A stretch of DNA of 64,000 bases from Panorpa germanica (Eukaryota; Arthropoda; Insecta; Mecoptera; Panorpidae), in contig OY783209.1 in the NCBI GenBank assembly GCA_963678705.1, positions 5,952,001 to 6,016,000 on the forward strand. The letters are read 5' to 3'. Under the pieces are notes generated by a model that had not been told where the DNA came from, did no database searches, and saw nothing but the letters and a program-made list of their open reading frames with translations. This document shows, in pieces, positions 13,611-25,500 of this stretch (position 1 is its first letter; every line of letters starts with the position of its first letter). Position numbers and translations under genes: made by a program.

Positions 13611-16370
13611 TTCGTGTTCACAGGTTCCATTATGTAATTATTTTAAACTATGTTGTAAAATAGATTTCCAACTGAAACCAGTTATAAAAATAATACAAGA
13701 ATTAAAAAAATAGGTGAACGACCTATTTAGCAGAAGTGTGTATGTGTGTGTGTGTGACCACGTGACTTATTATAAATAGCTGTTTTATTTCTGTTTGAAA
13801 CGACTTCGTGTAAAATTTGTTGTTAGCTATATTATGACACATTACTGCATTCTTTGATATTCGTATTAGCTATTTATTTTTCAATATTAATGTTATAACA
13901 GGTTTCCTTTATTTTGAAAAAATGAACAATTTTGGTAATTGTTGTATTATTTATTTCGTTCTAAGTATTTATGTTGTTCTTAGCTAATTGTTTTTGAACT
14001 GTTTAATGTAATATTAAATAGATAACAGTATGAAATAAATAACGTTAATCCAATTTGTCGGGGAAGTACCATCCATGATTAATGGGGGTCGTGAACTTTT
14101 AACTGTTTTGTTTTTTGTTATTGTAATTAGGTACTATGTACTTATTTCTTATTACTTTGAAAATGAAGTTATTGATAAAAATAGATAGAACGTAAAGCTA
14201 CCTTTGTACCTTCAAACAATTTATACAGTGATTTATACATCAGAAATTCGTCAGATGTAAATCGTTAGAAATCTGGACCTATACTTATCATATCGGAAAC
14301 CACTATCAATGGGCTTTGCCGACTAGGTGTGGCAACGGAAAATCGCTTTGGGATTAGAAAATATCTGGAGAGCGAAGAACAACAGTTTATAGTTCAAATA
14401 ATTTAGAATTCCTGATATTTAATCCATCTTTAAATATGAACTGAATAAATGATCCTTTTCTTTTTAAAAAATATAGACAGGACAATCAACCTTTTGATCA
14501 GCTATTAGGCTCAAATAGCCGCAGCTCAGGGACGACTATACTTTGAAAATTACTATGTGATATAATTCCAGGGTGTTATCATAAAAAAATTGCTATACAA
14601 TTCTAGTAATTTTCATATTTTACATATAAATTTTTGTCATAAAACCAATATGGCACACAGGTACTATATTCACATCGTCATTTTTATTGTATATTTTTCA
14701 CAGTCTATATTGTGAGGCATATACAATAGACATAAATGAATTAGATTTCATTAATTTACAATAGATAGAATTGGAGATTATATGAATGTCTTTTTTTGGA
14801 TTCTTGTTTAATACGAGTAAGTGGTAGAAGCGCTCCATATATTGCCCAAGATCTTGGCTGGATTAGAATTGGATCTAGGGCGTTTAAATGTGTTAGGAAG
14901 ATATGTTTGTTATTCACCGTATGTCTGCGTACCGTATTAGCTTCGTTTGACACAAGCTAATTTCAGGGTTCATTTTCTACCTGGGGAGATTCCATAACTT
15001 GATTGATACTAAATTTCGAGTTACAATATTGATTATGAATAACTTACCAAATGATAGTTAACAACAATCTTTTTATCTGTATCTAGCTACACTTTTTGTC
15101 GTTACCGATATAGCTTCATTATCAATAAGTTAGGAAATCTACCTACTAACACCACTGCAGCAACATCAACCTGTTCAGGAAATTCCTCTACAGATAAATA
15201 TATCCTACTTAACACAACAATTAAACGGTTGTCTACAAAATTACGTTTTATTGTTTACAAACAAACACTTGACTGATAAAACTGCGGGGTCCGTATCATT
15301 CAAGCTATTAAATGAATCATTGATTGATCCGCGTGACGTCACTTATCTCTACGCTAATTGATTAGCTTAGTTATCATGATTACGTATGTGTGTTCAAATA
15401 ATATCAGCTTTCTGAATGACTTAGTAAAGCAAATAGTAACGTATGGAATGGATTTAAATGGCTTATCAGGGTCATAAACCTTTTTCGCCATATATTAGCA
15501 GCTTATGTATGTTTGGTGAAAATAAATATAAAAAAAAAATAAAAATATGTTTGGTGAAATTTGGTTTTATAATTGAATGTTAATATAACATTTTGGTTGA
15601 TTACGTTATATAGAAATATTACTGGCAAACCGCGATGGCTAAGAGAATTCCACGGTTCACTAGATATATTGAGTATAACTGCGTTTGGCTGATTAAATGC
15701 CAATTAAAATCATACAATTATTAGGAGATATGTAGACGCCATATAAATGTTAATTTTAATTTTCGAAAAGAGCGAGATTTTTGATTTCTGTTTACAACAG
15801 TCGCGGCAGTCCATGTATCTATTCAAGCCAGATACATGACAGTAGAGTTGTGGTAGTGTGACAGTGACTATCAATTTATCTACAAGATGACAGTTGACCA
15901 TTTAATATCACAAATCATCATGACATTAATCATTAGTTTTTGTGTTTTATTTCTAATTTATTTACAGTGGTGTAATGAAATGTGTCAATAAGAAATTGAT
16001 ATTTCTTTTAAATATTATCATAAGTATTTTTTTATGTATCACAGAGTCTAATACTACACCACTTTATTTAATGTGCAATATCATTAATTTACCATACTAT
16101 AAAATAACAAATAAACTTAAAAACTGCAATATGCAAAACAATGAAATGTTTTTATTCGCAAATAAATTATAAAAGCCTTCAAAACTATTGACATGGATTT
16201 GCTTATGTAATTCGATTAAGAAAATTGTATAACTTTATTTAAGAATTATGTAATTTATAAAGATTTCTCAAATTGTATGATCTAAGCAGTCCCGGATTAA
16301 GCTTTCGCCGGGCCTAGACAAAATATTAACCCTCCGTGTGAACACTATATTTTTCGAGTCATGGTACGTA

Positions 16371-17169
16371 CACTGGGTGTTTGAGGGAACAGTTTAATTT
16401 TTCGAGTTTTCTAAGTTTTCAAAAAAACTGAAAAAATTCTGGATTACTTCTTGAAGTGTCTAGTACATGGTCCAGAAGTTGCTAATGTTCAAAATTTAAA
16501 ACCGTTGTTAATAAAAATTCACAAATAGTAAGAAATGCGAGAAAAACAGAATATTGCTAAAAAAAATTTCATAACTTTATAACAAACAAATATTAAGAAA
16601 AACAATTGTAGACTTTTTTATCTTAGACTATAAGCTTTCGAAAGAATGTAGTGTCTTTGGCGTGGGCTCCAAAAAGTTGAATTATTTATGCACCTGAAAG
16701 TGGCGAATATTTTACGGATTCAAGCAAGTCATAATAAACGGAACGGTGATTATTCGGCATAAAATAAGTGTAATAATAATAATTAGTGTCAAAAATAGAA
16801 TTTTCGGTGCGGAACCGTTGAATTGTCACCCATCTTCACAAACTTATTGTAGTAAAAAAATCTATATATATAATCTAAGAAATAATATATTAAATTACAT
16901 AAAACATTTATTTTAACCATGATAAAACTGTAGAACAACGAGAAAAGGAAAAAAATGCATTTATTAACATTGGAAAATACTAACGTCCTTTGTACACTGA
17001 CCCTTTTAGGCTCACTGGCTCGCCTTTCCAAGTAAACTGCCAACGCTGCTGGAACCTTAAGTCCCTACCACTGCCTAGATTTTTTAGGGGGCATATGTGA
17101 AGCGCGCTCTGTACTCATGACAGAGATATACGAGATTGAAATTTCAACTGTTCCTTAAAAGACCCAGTG
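16371..17169. mobile_element. TA-flanked terminal-inverted-repeat element
   Basis: The left end begins CACTGGGTGTTTGAGGGAAC. The right end, read on the other strand, begins CACTGGGTCTTTTAAGGAAC, and the similarity continues through AGTT and AATTTC. Both ends are flanked by TA (16369-16370 and 17170-17171), as in Tc1/mariner insertions. The 799-bp interior has no transposase I recognise. The 84-codon minus-strand frame at 16789-17043 resembles nothing known to me. It is best called a non-autonomous element, with the superfamily inferred only from the TA target. Confidence 0.65.
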
Positions 17170-17733
17170 TACAAGTGGCCCACAGTGTCCTTATTGTTCA
17201 CATTGGACTTAGGCCTTAGCTTACTTTTTACCTAATACTGGCAAACACAGTTACACGTTACAAACACATCACACATCAATGTTTTTTACAGCCTCGTCTT
17301 TCTAGTACATCATAGTTATTACAATAATATATAGACACAATGACATAGCATGTATAATTCAATTTTAAATTCTAGTTATTATATAATACACCTAAATTAA
17401 ATATTGTGACGTACTGCTTTGACAAATCACGTGACATTTCTTTTATATTATCCCCTTATTCTGTGGACCATGTAATAATCATACAAATGAGTAAGTTGTT
17501 GGCCTCGACATAGCGGCAGCTACTTTAACTAATAAGTACGCCGAATTGCTCCAAGGTTAAATACTCGTACTTGTCTCATTGGCGTCCCATTCATGATTTT
17601 AATGAGCGCGAGGTTCAAATTAGAAGAGAACTAAGTCAACGTGCTTTAGATTAGTCTAAACAATTAGCTAAAACTTATACAAAGCGGAATATACACAGAT
17701 TAGTTTTTATAGAATTGTTCTATGGGTATCTAA

Positions 17734-18122
17734 TGCCGGTTTCACACCAGAGAGACAGTTTTGTTGTCAAAAAAACAAAACAAAAACATGTTTGGTTTTA
17801 TTTTAAAGTAGTTCTGTTTTTCGAAAACAAACTGGTTTTGTTTTAAGTGTTTTACTGTGTGTCCCATAAAAATTATAAACATGATAAACAGGAACTGACA
17901 AGCGCAAATGTTCACAAAAAACAAAAGTGCGTGGTCAAACCAAACAGACTAAAAAACAACAAACGTGTTTACCTTTGATCTTACTGACTCCAGATGGGAA
18001 TGTGTGTTGTTTACTAAAACAGTTTTTAAAGACAAAAATGTTTTAAGAACTGTCTCTTTGGTGTAAACATTGGTGTTTTTGTTCGTGTTTTAAGGAAGTG
18101 ACTCTCTGGTGTGAATCTGGCA
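17734..18122. mobile_element. TAA-flanked MITE (Harbinger-like target site)
   Basis: This 389-bp element has terminal inverted repeats. Left it begins TGCCGGTTTCACACCAGAGA; right, on the other strand, TGCCAGATTCACACCAGAGA. Perfect 3-bp duplications TAA lie at 17731-17733 and 18123-18125. A 3-bp TWA duplication is typical of PIF/Harbinger elements. The interior is rich in AAAACA and TTTGTTTT words and non-coding; the minus-strand frame at 17742-17924 is a by-product. Confidence 0.75.
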
Positions 18123-19579
18123 TAACCGATATGGATGTTGAAATTGTTTAGAATTAAATTTATGTTAGTTAGATTAATATAAGGGTTTATTAAAGAGAAT
18201 ATTAAACAGTTTTATTAATTAACAAGTTATAGTTTTTGTTTTTAATAAAGTTCTTTTTAATACTTGACCTCCATTGATTGATAGAGTTCAACAGAATTTT
18301 CATAAAAAGGAAACTATAAAAACGATAATTTGTACAGATAACACCAAAAAATTTGATGTATTTTACAAGAGTCTAAATATCTTCAAGACGGTGAGGTTTT
18401 TATAGTGGATAAATTTTAATATTCTAGTAGTTCTTGACCCAATATATCCATATTTACAGGACACCCTGTAAATACACTAACTCAAACTCTTCCGCAACAC
18501 ATTTTTATTGATTTTCTACAAAGAATAGCATCAAACACCCTTTAGCAAGGATTATATCATCCCTTCCCTAACCCTAACCACCCTAAATGTCTATCTAAGT
18601 ATAAATATAAAAGAAAGTAAATAGAAAAAAACATACAATGATTTTAGAACTCGCAAGTTAAATATACTTTGCCAATATTATATGTGTAGCATATTGTGCA
18701 AATATAGGGTCGTTAAATAAGGGCTACGTCATATTTGAGTTACTGTAATAATGTTTGGTCACGTATTTCATGTTATACTAGTGACTTTCTGAAAATTTTA
18801 TTGAGAGAAAAATATGTTTTACTTTAATATTTACTACTCACTAAACACGAAACGTAATATTTTTTACCTAACGTTACGTTCTATTATTTACGGAACTATA
18901 ACATAATTCTGTCAAATTGTCATTAAGGGGTTAGTCTAAAGATTATATTTTTTTGACGAAATTTGTATCTTTTTTATTATCATTAAATACTGTAAACATT
19001 TGGTAAATATATTTAGATAAAAAACTATTAAAAAATATTACAAATGGTCGAGTAATAAGTTGTTCCGTGTAACACGCTTGCCGGGATGACTATTTCTCTT
19101 TGACACTTCTTCTACAGAAGTCTGTACTCTTTGATCTTTCTATTTTAATACATTTGGAAATATCTGCGTTATTTCTTATTTTACACATTGTATACGCAAT
19201 TATACTATATTGTTTATAATTAGTAGTTCTAAAAAAAGAAACACGGATTTTTTTTATGTTTTCTCAAAAATTATATTATAATTATATATATATGTAGAGG
19301 ATGCGAAACTTTGTGCGTAGGCCTACAATCACGTCAATTGATCCCACTGACGATGGTCTTCTGCTATGTGTTACCATAATTATAACTCTGAGATAATTAT
19401 AAATTAAAGAAATTTTTGTCATGAAAATCTGTAAAAGGAACTTTATAAATCTGGTGTTAGAAATGAGATAAAAGGAAGTGAAAAGATGTGTTATGTAGTT
19501 CACATTGTAATGATATCTTAAGTAACAATTGTTTGTTAATTTAAATGCCCTGAATTTTTCAATAATTCACTTTTCTGTA

Positions 19580-19900
19580 ACTGTAATAATTTAAAAACTG
19601 TTTTGTTTTTTTACTTAAATGTTATGTTTTATTATTTATTGAAGTTTTAACATTATTCTATAACACTGTCATTAAATAAGTGCAAAATCTTTAACTAATA
19701 TATTAATTTAATATGTAACATTATATAATCTTCCATAAAAGGCTTTATGTATGTAAAAAAACTAAAACTTATTTTAAAAGATGTCTTTCATTATGTAAGC
19801 TTAAATTATGTTAACCAAAAAAAATTATGTAAAAGGTAAAATACTTTATTTTATATAAACCTTACATATCCTTACAAACGTGTTTAGCGGGTTGTTTACT
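19580..19900 (+). repeat. diverged interspersed repeat, copy 1
   Basis: The segment shares an ordered series of words with 30945-31240: ACTGTTTT, TTTAACATT or TTTGACAT, then ATATGTAACATTATATAATC, AAAGGCTTTAT or AAAAGCTTTAT, TTATGTAA and TTTAGCGG. A fainter relative with GATTTAGCGGCTAT lies near 58090-58120. The family is AT-rich and non-coding, and I cannot assign it a class. Confidence 0.5.
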
Positions 19901-20795
19901 TCGTTATTGATTCCACAAGGCAACAGACAAAATTTCTTAAGATAAAATGGTTAGTGTTATCTCTGTTTGTCTATAGTATTCATATGGTGTTGTCTCTATC
20001 TACCTCCTTCAAAATCAAAACTACTTACATAATTTTTGTCTCCATTGTACCTTGCAGAAATTGTATGTTTCTACTTGAAATTTTGCAATGTAATAATATT
20101 CTTCGAGGTTTACATAAAGCTTGCTACTAGCTGATATTCCTAATTACCCAAAATTTGAAGCCGGAGTATACAAATAACGAGGCTGAAAATATGATAAAGG
20201 GAAGTTGTTAGTATGAATAATGAAGAACATTAAAGAGGGATGAATGTTCTTGGCAGTCTTCTGTTACCAAGAACATTTTTAACAAGGGGTAACTTGGCTT
20301 TCACATTTTAATGAAAAACATCAAAAAGGAAAGTTAGAATCCATTACGTCACTAATTGTACTTAAATTTATGTAATTAATATTTTAATAAAAGAAGAAGG
20401 GTAAGCTATAAATTATCATAGTTAATGAACAGGAATTAATTTTTATTGTTTATCAACCTATGACGTATTTTAAAGTTTGGTAATTATGTACATATTAAGT
20501 GATGTCATTTTGCATTTATATACAATCCGTTTAACATCATCCCCAGCTGATATACATATTACTGAACCTTATTTTGCATAAATTATATAAAATTTCACAC
20601 CATTGAATTTACGACTGACAGTTATTTATAAATAAATATAATTTCCTCATAAATATTTATACCTGAGACTTTAATCTATAAATTTATTTATATAGAAAAT
20701 TTGATTCCATTATATAATAATCAAATATTCAATGAGTTAAACTATTATTAGAATAACTATATAGAGATAGAGCATGGTATGTACTGTTTCAGTCA

Positions 20796-21026
20796 TTGTT
20801 GATAGTCGACTGCATGTCTACGTTCATACGTGTAGTTGACGTAGCAGCGAACTGTCTTATCGACATGTGTCACGCAACCCAACTGCTACAGTTGGATCGT
20901 AGCCAAGACAACCGTGCGGCACAGCGTAGCGTAGTGGGGGAATTCGGAATTACTCGATCGATAACTCTCTTTCCTTCTTACTTATGTGTAATACACTTCC
21001 TTCCTACCTTTAAATATTTTCCGTAG
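20796..21026 (+). other. GC-richer island with a 76-codon open frame, unidentified
   Basis: From about 20796 to 20970 the base composition is visibly less AT-rich than the flanks, and one frame stays open for 76 codons (begins MSTFIRVVDVAANC). I do not recognise the product. It contains several acidic residues, so it is a poor mitochondrial leader. It lies about 1.4 kb upstream of the first PRODH alternative exon, so a 5' untranslated exon, an unrelated exon or a repeat fragment are all possible. Confidence 0.2.
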
Positions 21027-22402
21027 TGTTTGTTATATCGAGTATATATACTCTATTATATGTAGATTTTTCATATAGTTTTTTTTAATGTGTTTTTTTC
21101 ATTTAATAGTACACATATAAATAATTTTATTAGGATATTTTATCAACGATTGCTTATATTATACAATATTATTTTATTGTATTTTAGTTAAGAATTATTT
21201 TTTAGAAATATGAAGTGTAATTTTAGGATTATTCAATAAGAGTATGTTAAGAATACAGATGTTTTTATTTTAATATCAATTTTACGAAATTTGCTTTTCA
21301 TTTATAATGTGCCATCCTGTTAAAGAAATTTGGTTAATGAGAGCTGTAATGTCTGCTGCACATTGAAGACACCGCTATTGTCTTAAGACAGTATGGTTGT
21401 TTAGTAATTGTCTTACTTTAAATAGTTTTAATGGCTGAGTTTTCTTATGCGTCGTCCAAACAAAACAGGTGCGTTCATTAATGAATTAATATGTTCATTA
21501 ATAAGTTGACGTTTTTTTTAGACATGAGTGCTTAGACTTACTCAGACTTAGAATTTTAAATTAATAGAATCTTATTATTATCACTTGCAAGTAAGCAAAA
21601 CCATTGGAAAGTTATTTTATTTATACAATAAGTTTTTTAATATACATTTATATGGTTTAAAAAAGATATGTCTAGAAGATTTATAACCACTATTTGTCAA
21701 TTTAGATCTGGACACTGTAAAAGTCTTTCACATTAATATAAAATCGAAATATTACTCTCTCCCAATTGAGAGAAGGAGACAACCGAACATATTGTGTTGG
21801 GTACGTGCCAATTTAGAAAAATGAAGATGATGCTTTATGGAAAGAGCTTTCTAAATTTACAGTTTTACCAGAAAACATAATAAACTTAATACTAAACGAT
21901 AATGCTGCACGAAATATAGTTAAATTTATCCATAGTCACAAAATTGATTTATAGTTAAATAATTAATGATTAATTAATTAATTTATAGATATACAATTGT
22001 AACTTTTAATTGGCAAGACGACTCTATAAGCTAAAGCTTAATAACTATAAAAAATAGGTATAAATTATCGTATTGATAATTGTATTTTAACCTAATAGGT
22101 AAAAAATTATCAGTAATTATTTGTATGTGTTAATAGTGCGAATGGTTCTTCTTCATTTGTAGATATCGTGTTATTTTGCAAGATTTATGTACGATAAGGT
22201 AAAAACTATTTTTATTTAACACTATTTTACATAAACCACATAAAATCCACGAAGATTGTACTTGTCGTAAAATTATAAACTTAATTTTTTAAATTAATAA
22301 TTATATTTTCTGAATGAGTAGTAGTACGTATTAATTATAAAGTAGTTTATTTGTTGTACTCTTAATTAATTTATAATTAACTGAATATAAATTATGATAT
22401 AG

Positions 22403-22524
22403 CTGATGAAAATATGTCGAACATTAATGGGCGATAGATTATTCACGTTTCTAATGAAGATAACGTTTTATGGACATTTTGTTGGAGGCGAAGACTTACA
22501 ACAAATCAAAGGCACATTGAAGAG
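22403..22524 (+). CDS. slgA: PRODH alternative exon 'a' (divergent copy)
   Basis: The acceptor AG is at 22401-22402 and the donor GTAATG starts at 22525. The exon is 122 nt, phase 0 in and phase 2 out. It encodes LMKICRTLMGDRLFTFLMKI, then TFYGHFVGGEDLQQIKGTLK, with the last two bases giving Arg when joined to 26671. This corresponds to the start of the PRODH catalytic region. Compared with exon 'b' at 23858 it has 21 of 41 identical residues, concentrated in LMK, G..LF and TFYGHFV.GED. Exon 'a' differs from the usual insect consensus (VAGED..KI.PTLER), so it is the more derived copy. Its acceptor lacks an obvious long pyrimidine tract just upstream (ATGATATAG), suggesting weaker or regulated use. 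No stop, frameshift or splice-site loss is seen. Confidence 0.85.
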
Positions 22525-25500
22525 GTAATGAACCAAATATTAAAAAAACAAAAATAATGTTTATATTTAGATATGAACAAAGACCACACCCTAAATATTT
22601 AAATGCAGTTACATAATCGAATGATGACAATGATCTGTTATATTCAATACAGTGAAGTATACACTTAATGAATTTATATATGTGAGACATTATTTTAATA
22701 AATATTTGTCAGAAATTTCATAGTTACTATTGTATTTTTATTTTTAAAGGAAAGTGTCTATTGTTCCGCACTGCTCGAATTAAGAGCATCAGCTTTCTTG
22801 GATAAAACGTGAAATAAAAAGGCAACCGCGAGGGAAACCGTTGGCTGCGTCAGCTACGAGTCTACTGTAAAATATTATTCCTTTTTTTTCATGTTTTATT
22901 CAATAAAATCAGTGCGGACTTATAGACTATTAGCGGAGTAAAGTAATATTCAATCGTTTTTATGTTCAATACGTTAGAAAAATAATTAATTCGTTATCAA
23001 TAAATTATCTACGGATCAACGAACAACTGATTGGTTTTTGATAATAATTAAAATTCAGTTAATCTTCTAAAAATCAATTCTGCAGGCGGCTTGGTACTCG
23101 TAGTGGGTTTCGGGTCTTACAGCAGTCCTTTTTTGTGTCAGTCTTTCATCGATATCGGCATTATAAGAAATCAAAGAAGCTCTGCAGTAAGACCCAAAAT
23201 CTACTTGAAAATATCTACGAAGGAATTCTTCAAATAAATTTGGTTTAGTCAGTGCCGTAGCAATTGAACAGCTAAAGGAGGGCTGCGTAAGTGTGGAACA
23301 ACATGTACATTAAGCGCTATGGGCTCAAAATTCACCAAAAAGAAGAAGTATAATTCAAAAATTATTTAGTGCTGAAGAAGTGGTAGAAATCTGTTGTGGT
23401 GTCTAAATTTTTTGGTTTTGTTCTCGATTACTAGACTTGATTGGACTTTGATTCGATTTTAAATCTGACAGAATAGTCTGCCCATACTTTCAAATTTAGA
23501 TCCGCAGCTGTATCTGAATCAAATTGAAAATCTGATCCGGGGTCTTCTTCTTGACTTTCATCCACCAGCAACGTGATAAAAACTCTTTTTCTTTTTCAAA
23601 AAACCATATAGAGTTTTGAGAAAAGAAGAAGAGGTTTTAGAAAGTTAGGAATAGAGTCCAGGATCCTTTAATATAATCGTGCCAGTCGTATGCACATTTG
23701 TTAGTATTGTTTTTCCTTTTCCATGATTTTTTCCTTTATTTTTATGTATATTCAACCTAAATCCAAATGATCCTTTATTAATTTACGTATATACTTATTT
23801 CTTTCTATGTTTTTGCGATATTTTTATTATCATTTTTTGAATTTTTCGTATTTACAGTTGATGAAGCTTACCAAAGCCATTTTGGGTGAAAAGCTATTCA
23901 TCGAAGTGATGAGGGCCACATTTTACGGTCATTTTGTAGCAGGCGAGGATAGATATAAAATCGTACCAACTCTCGAGAGGTAGTAAATCTTGAAATATCG
24001 TGTGATGTGCAAGTTAATGCAATGCAACATCCGGTCAATGTAACCTCACGCATGGCATGTTCATCAATAATCTGCCAAAAATAAAATAACTCATTGAGTG
24101 AAATATTTGATTAATAAACTAATAGTTAAAGTAATTTGATAAATGAGTAAATAGAACTAATCACTAATAATAAAAAGCCTAAATTAAGTCATTATTTAAT
24201 ATTGAAATTAATGTCACTCCATAAGTTCGTAGTATGATATATAGATGTTGCCACTATTGGAAATTCTATATACTTTTTAGATAAAACAATTTTCCAAATA
24301 TATGTGTCAAAATTTCATGACGTTCCGGCTATTAGTTTACAAGTTACAGAGATTTGAGTGACGCTATTTAATCTACTAACACTCCAATTAAAAAGCAGTG
24401 CTTTATCAAGACGAAATCCAAATTTTTCTATTGTTTTGAAATTACAAAAGTAGCGGTACTAAAGTTACTGTTACTCGTAAACTAAAGATCGAAATGTCAT
24501 GAAATTTTGACACAAGTCGTTTGAAGGTTGGTGCTATCTAAAAATCATGGATTTTTTAATAGTGGCGCCATTTATATATCATCCTTCGAACTTATTGAGT
24601 GACGTGATACATAGAAAATCATATTCTTTAATTAAATTTTCTCAGCTACATGGTTTGCGGCTCCTGTTATTTATCAATTGATATTCAATCCTGTTGGACT
24701 AAATTATGTAATTAATTGGTTGATAAGCTTAGTTATAATACAACATTTTGAATATTTCTAAATTAATCTCACTTAGCAATAAGAAATGTTACTATGCGCC
24801 GTAATTTTTCATCAACTTCTGAGTTTTTGAGATTAACTGAGTTAACAGAAATTACTAAGTTTTGGAATTGCTTAATAACATATCTTAATAAGATCTTTTT
24901 GTATAGTCTTTACATTTCAAAAAATAGCTTATTACACTATTTAACAAATTCCAAAACTATAAGGTGTTAAATGAGAGTCGTATTATTAGAGAATTATTGA
25001 GAGAAATTTCACTGATTAAAAGAAAAATAAATTAAATAGTTGTTCAGGTATAAAATTGTCTTACAATGCAAAGTTCACTCTTGCTAGCTTACTACAAACT
25101 AATTAAAGTGTTACATTTTATACCTGGGTTGGAAGTAATTCAAAATACTTAATTACCAACCAACTTTGTAATTTGAGTGTGATTTCCTAATTCAATCTAA
25201 GACTTTTAGTAAAATAAACACAAAAATTGAATTTAGTTTTTCTTATTTTGGTTTTTAAGTTTAACCTTTCAAATTTAATCTTTGTTAACCAATTTTTAAT
25301 TTCTTTTTTATAATTTGTTATGTTTAACATAATATTATTGAAAGACTAAAAAATATAATGGATATAATGTTATAAATGTAAGAATAATAAAAATTAAACT
25401 TTCATTAAAATAAATAAAGAATTCAACATCATTTTCATTTCACTTATGCTTGACTGTCATGTCTATCCATTATTTCTAAGAATATTATCGATGCCCAGAA

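Larger units (their letters stand above)
10496..16370. other. AT-rich stretch with repeat fragments, no recognised gene
   Basis: Apart from the fragments listed separately (11150-11290 and 13513-13610), I see a GT-rich microsatellite near 13738-13757 and loosely repeated GACCCTCGTC-like words near 12790-12930. The frame at 15975-16172 begins with a hydrophobic segment resembling a signal peptide, but it is AT-rich and otherwise unsupported. No real exon can be defended. Confidence 0.4.
18126..22402. other. AT-rich stretch upstream of the PRODH alternative exons
   Basis: If the missing 5' PRODH exons lie far upstream, this is intron. I searched for the conserved segment that precedes the alternative exon in insect PRODH and did not find it. 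The stretch contains an 11-bp perfect hairpin (AATGTTCTTGG at 20243-20253 paired with 20267-20277, 13-base loop) and a GC-richer island near 20796-20970. Confidence 0.4.

Noticed and set aside
15975..16172. 65-codon frame with a signal-peptide-like start
   Set aside because: AT-driven composition, no splice or homology support; hydrophobic starts are common by chance here.
20243..20277. microRNA precursor
   Set aside because: The perfect stem is only 11 bp, too short for a pre-miRNA.
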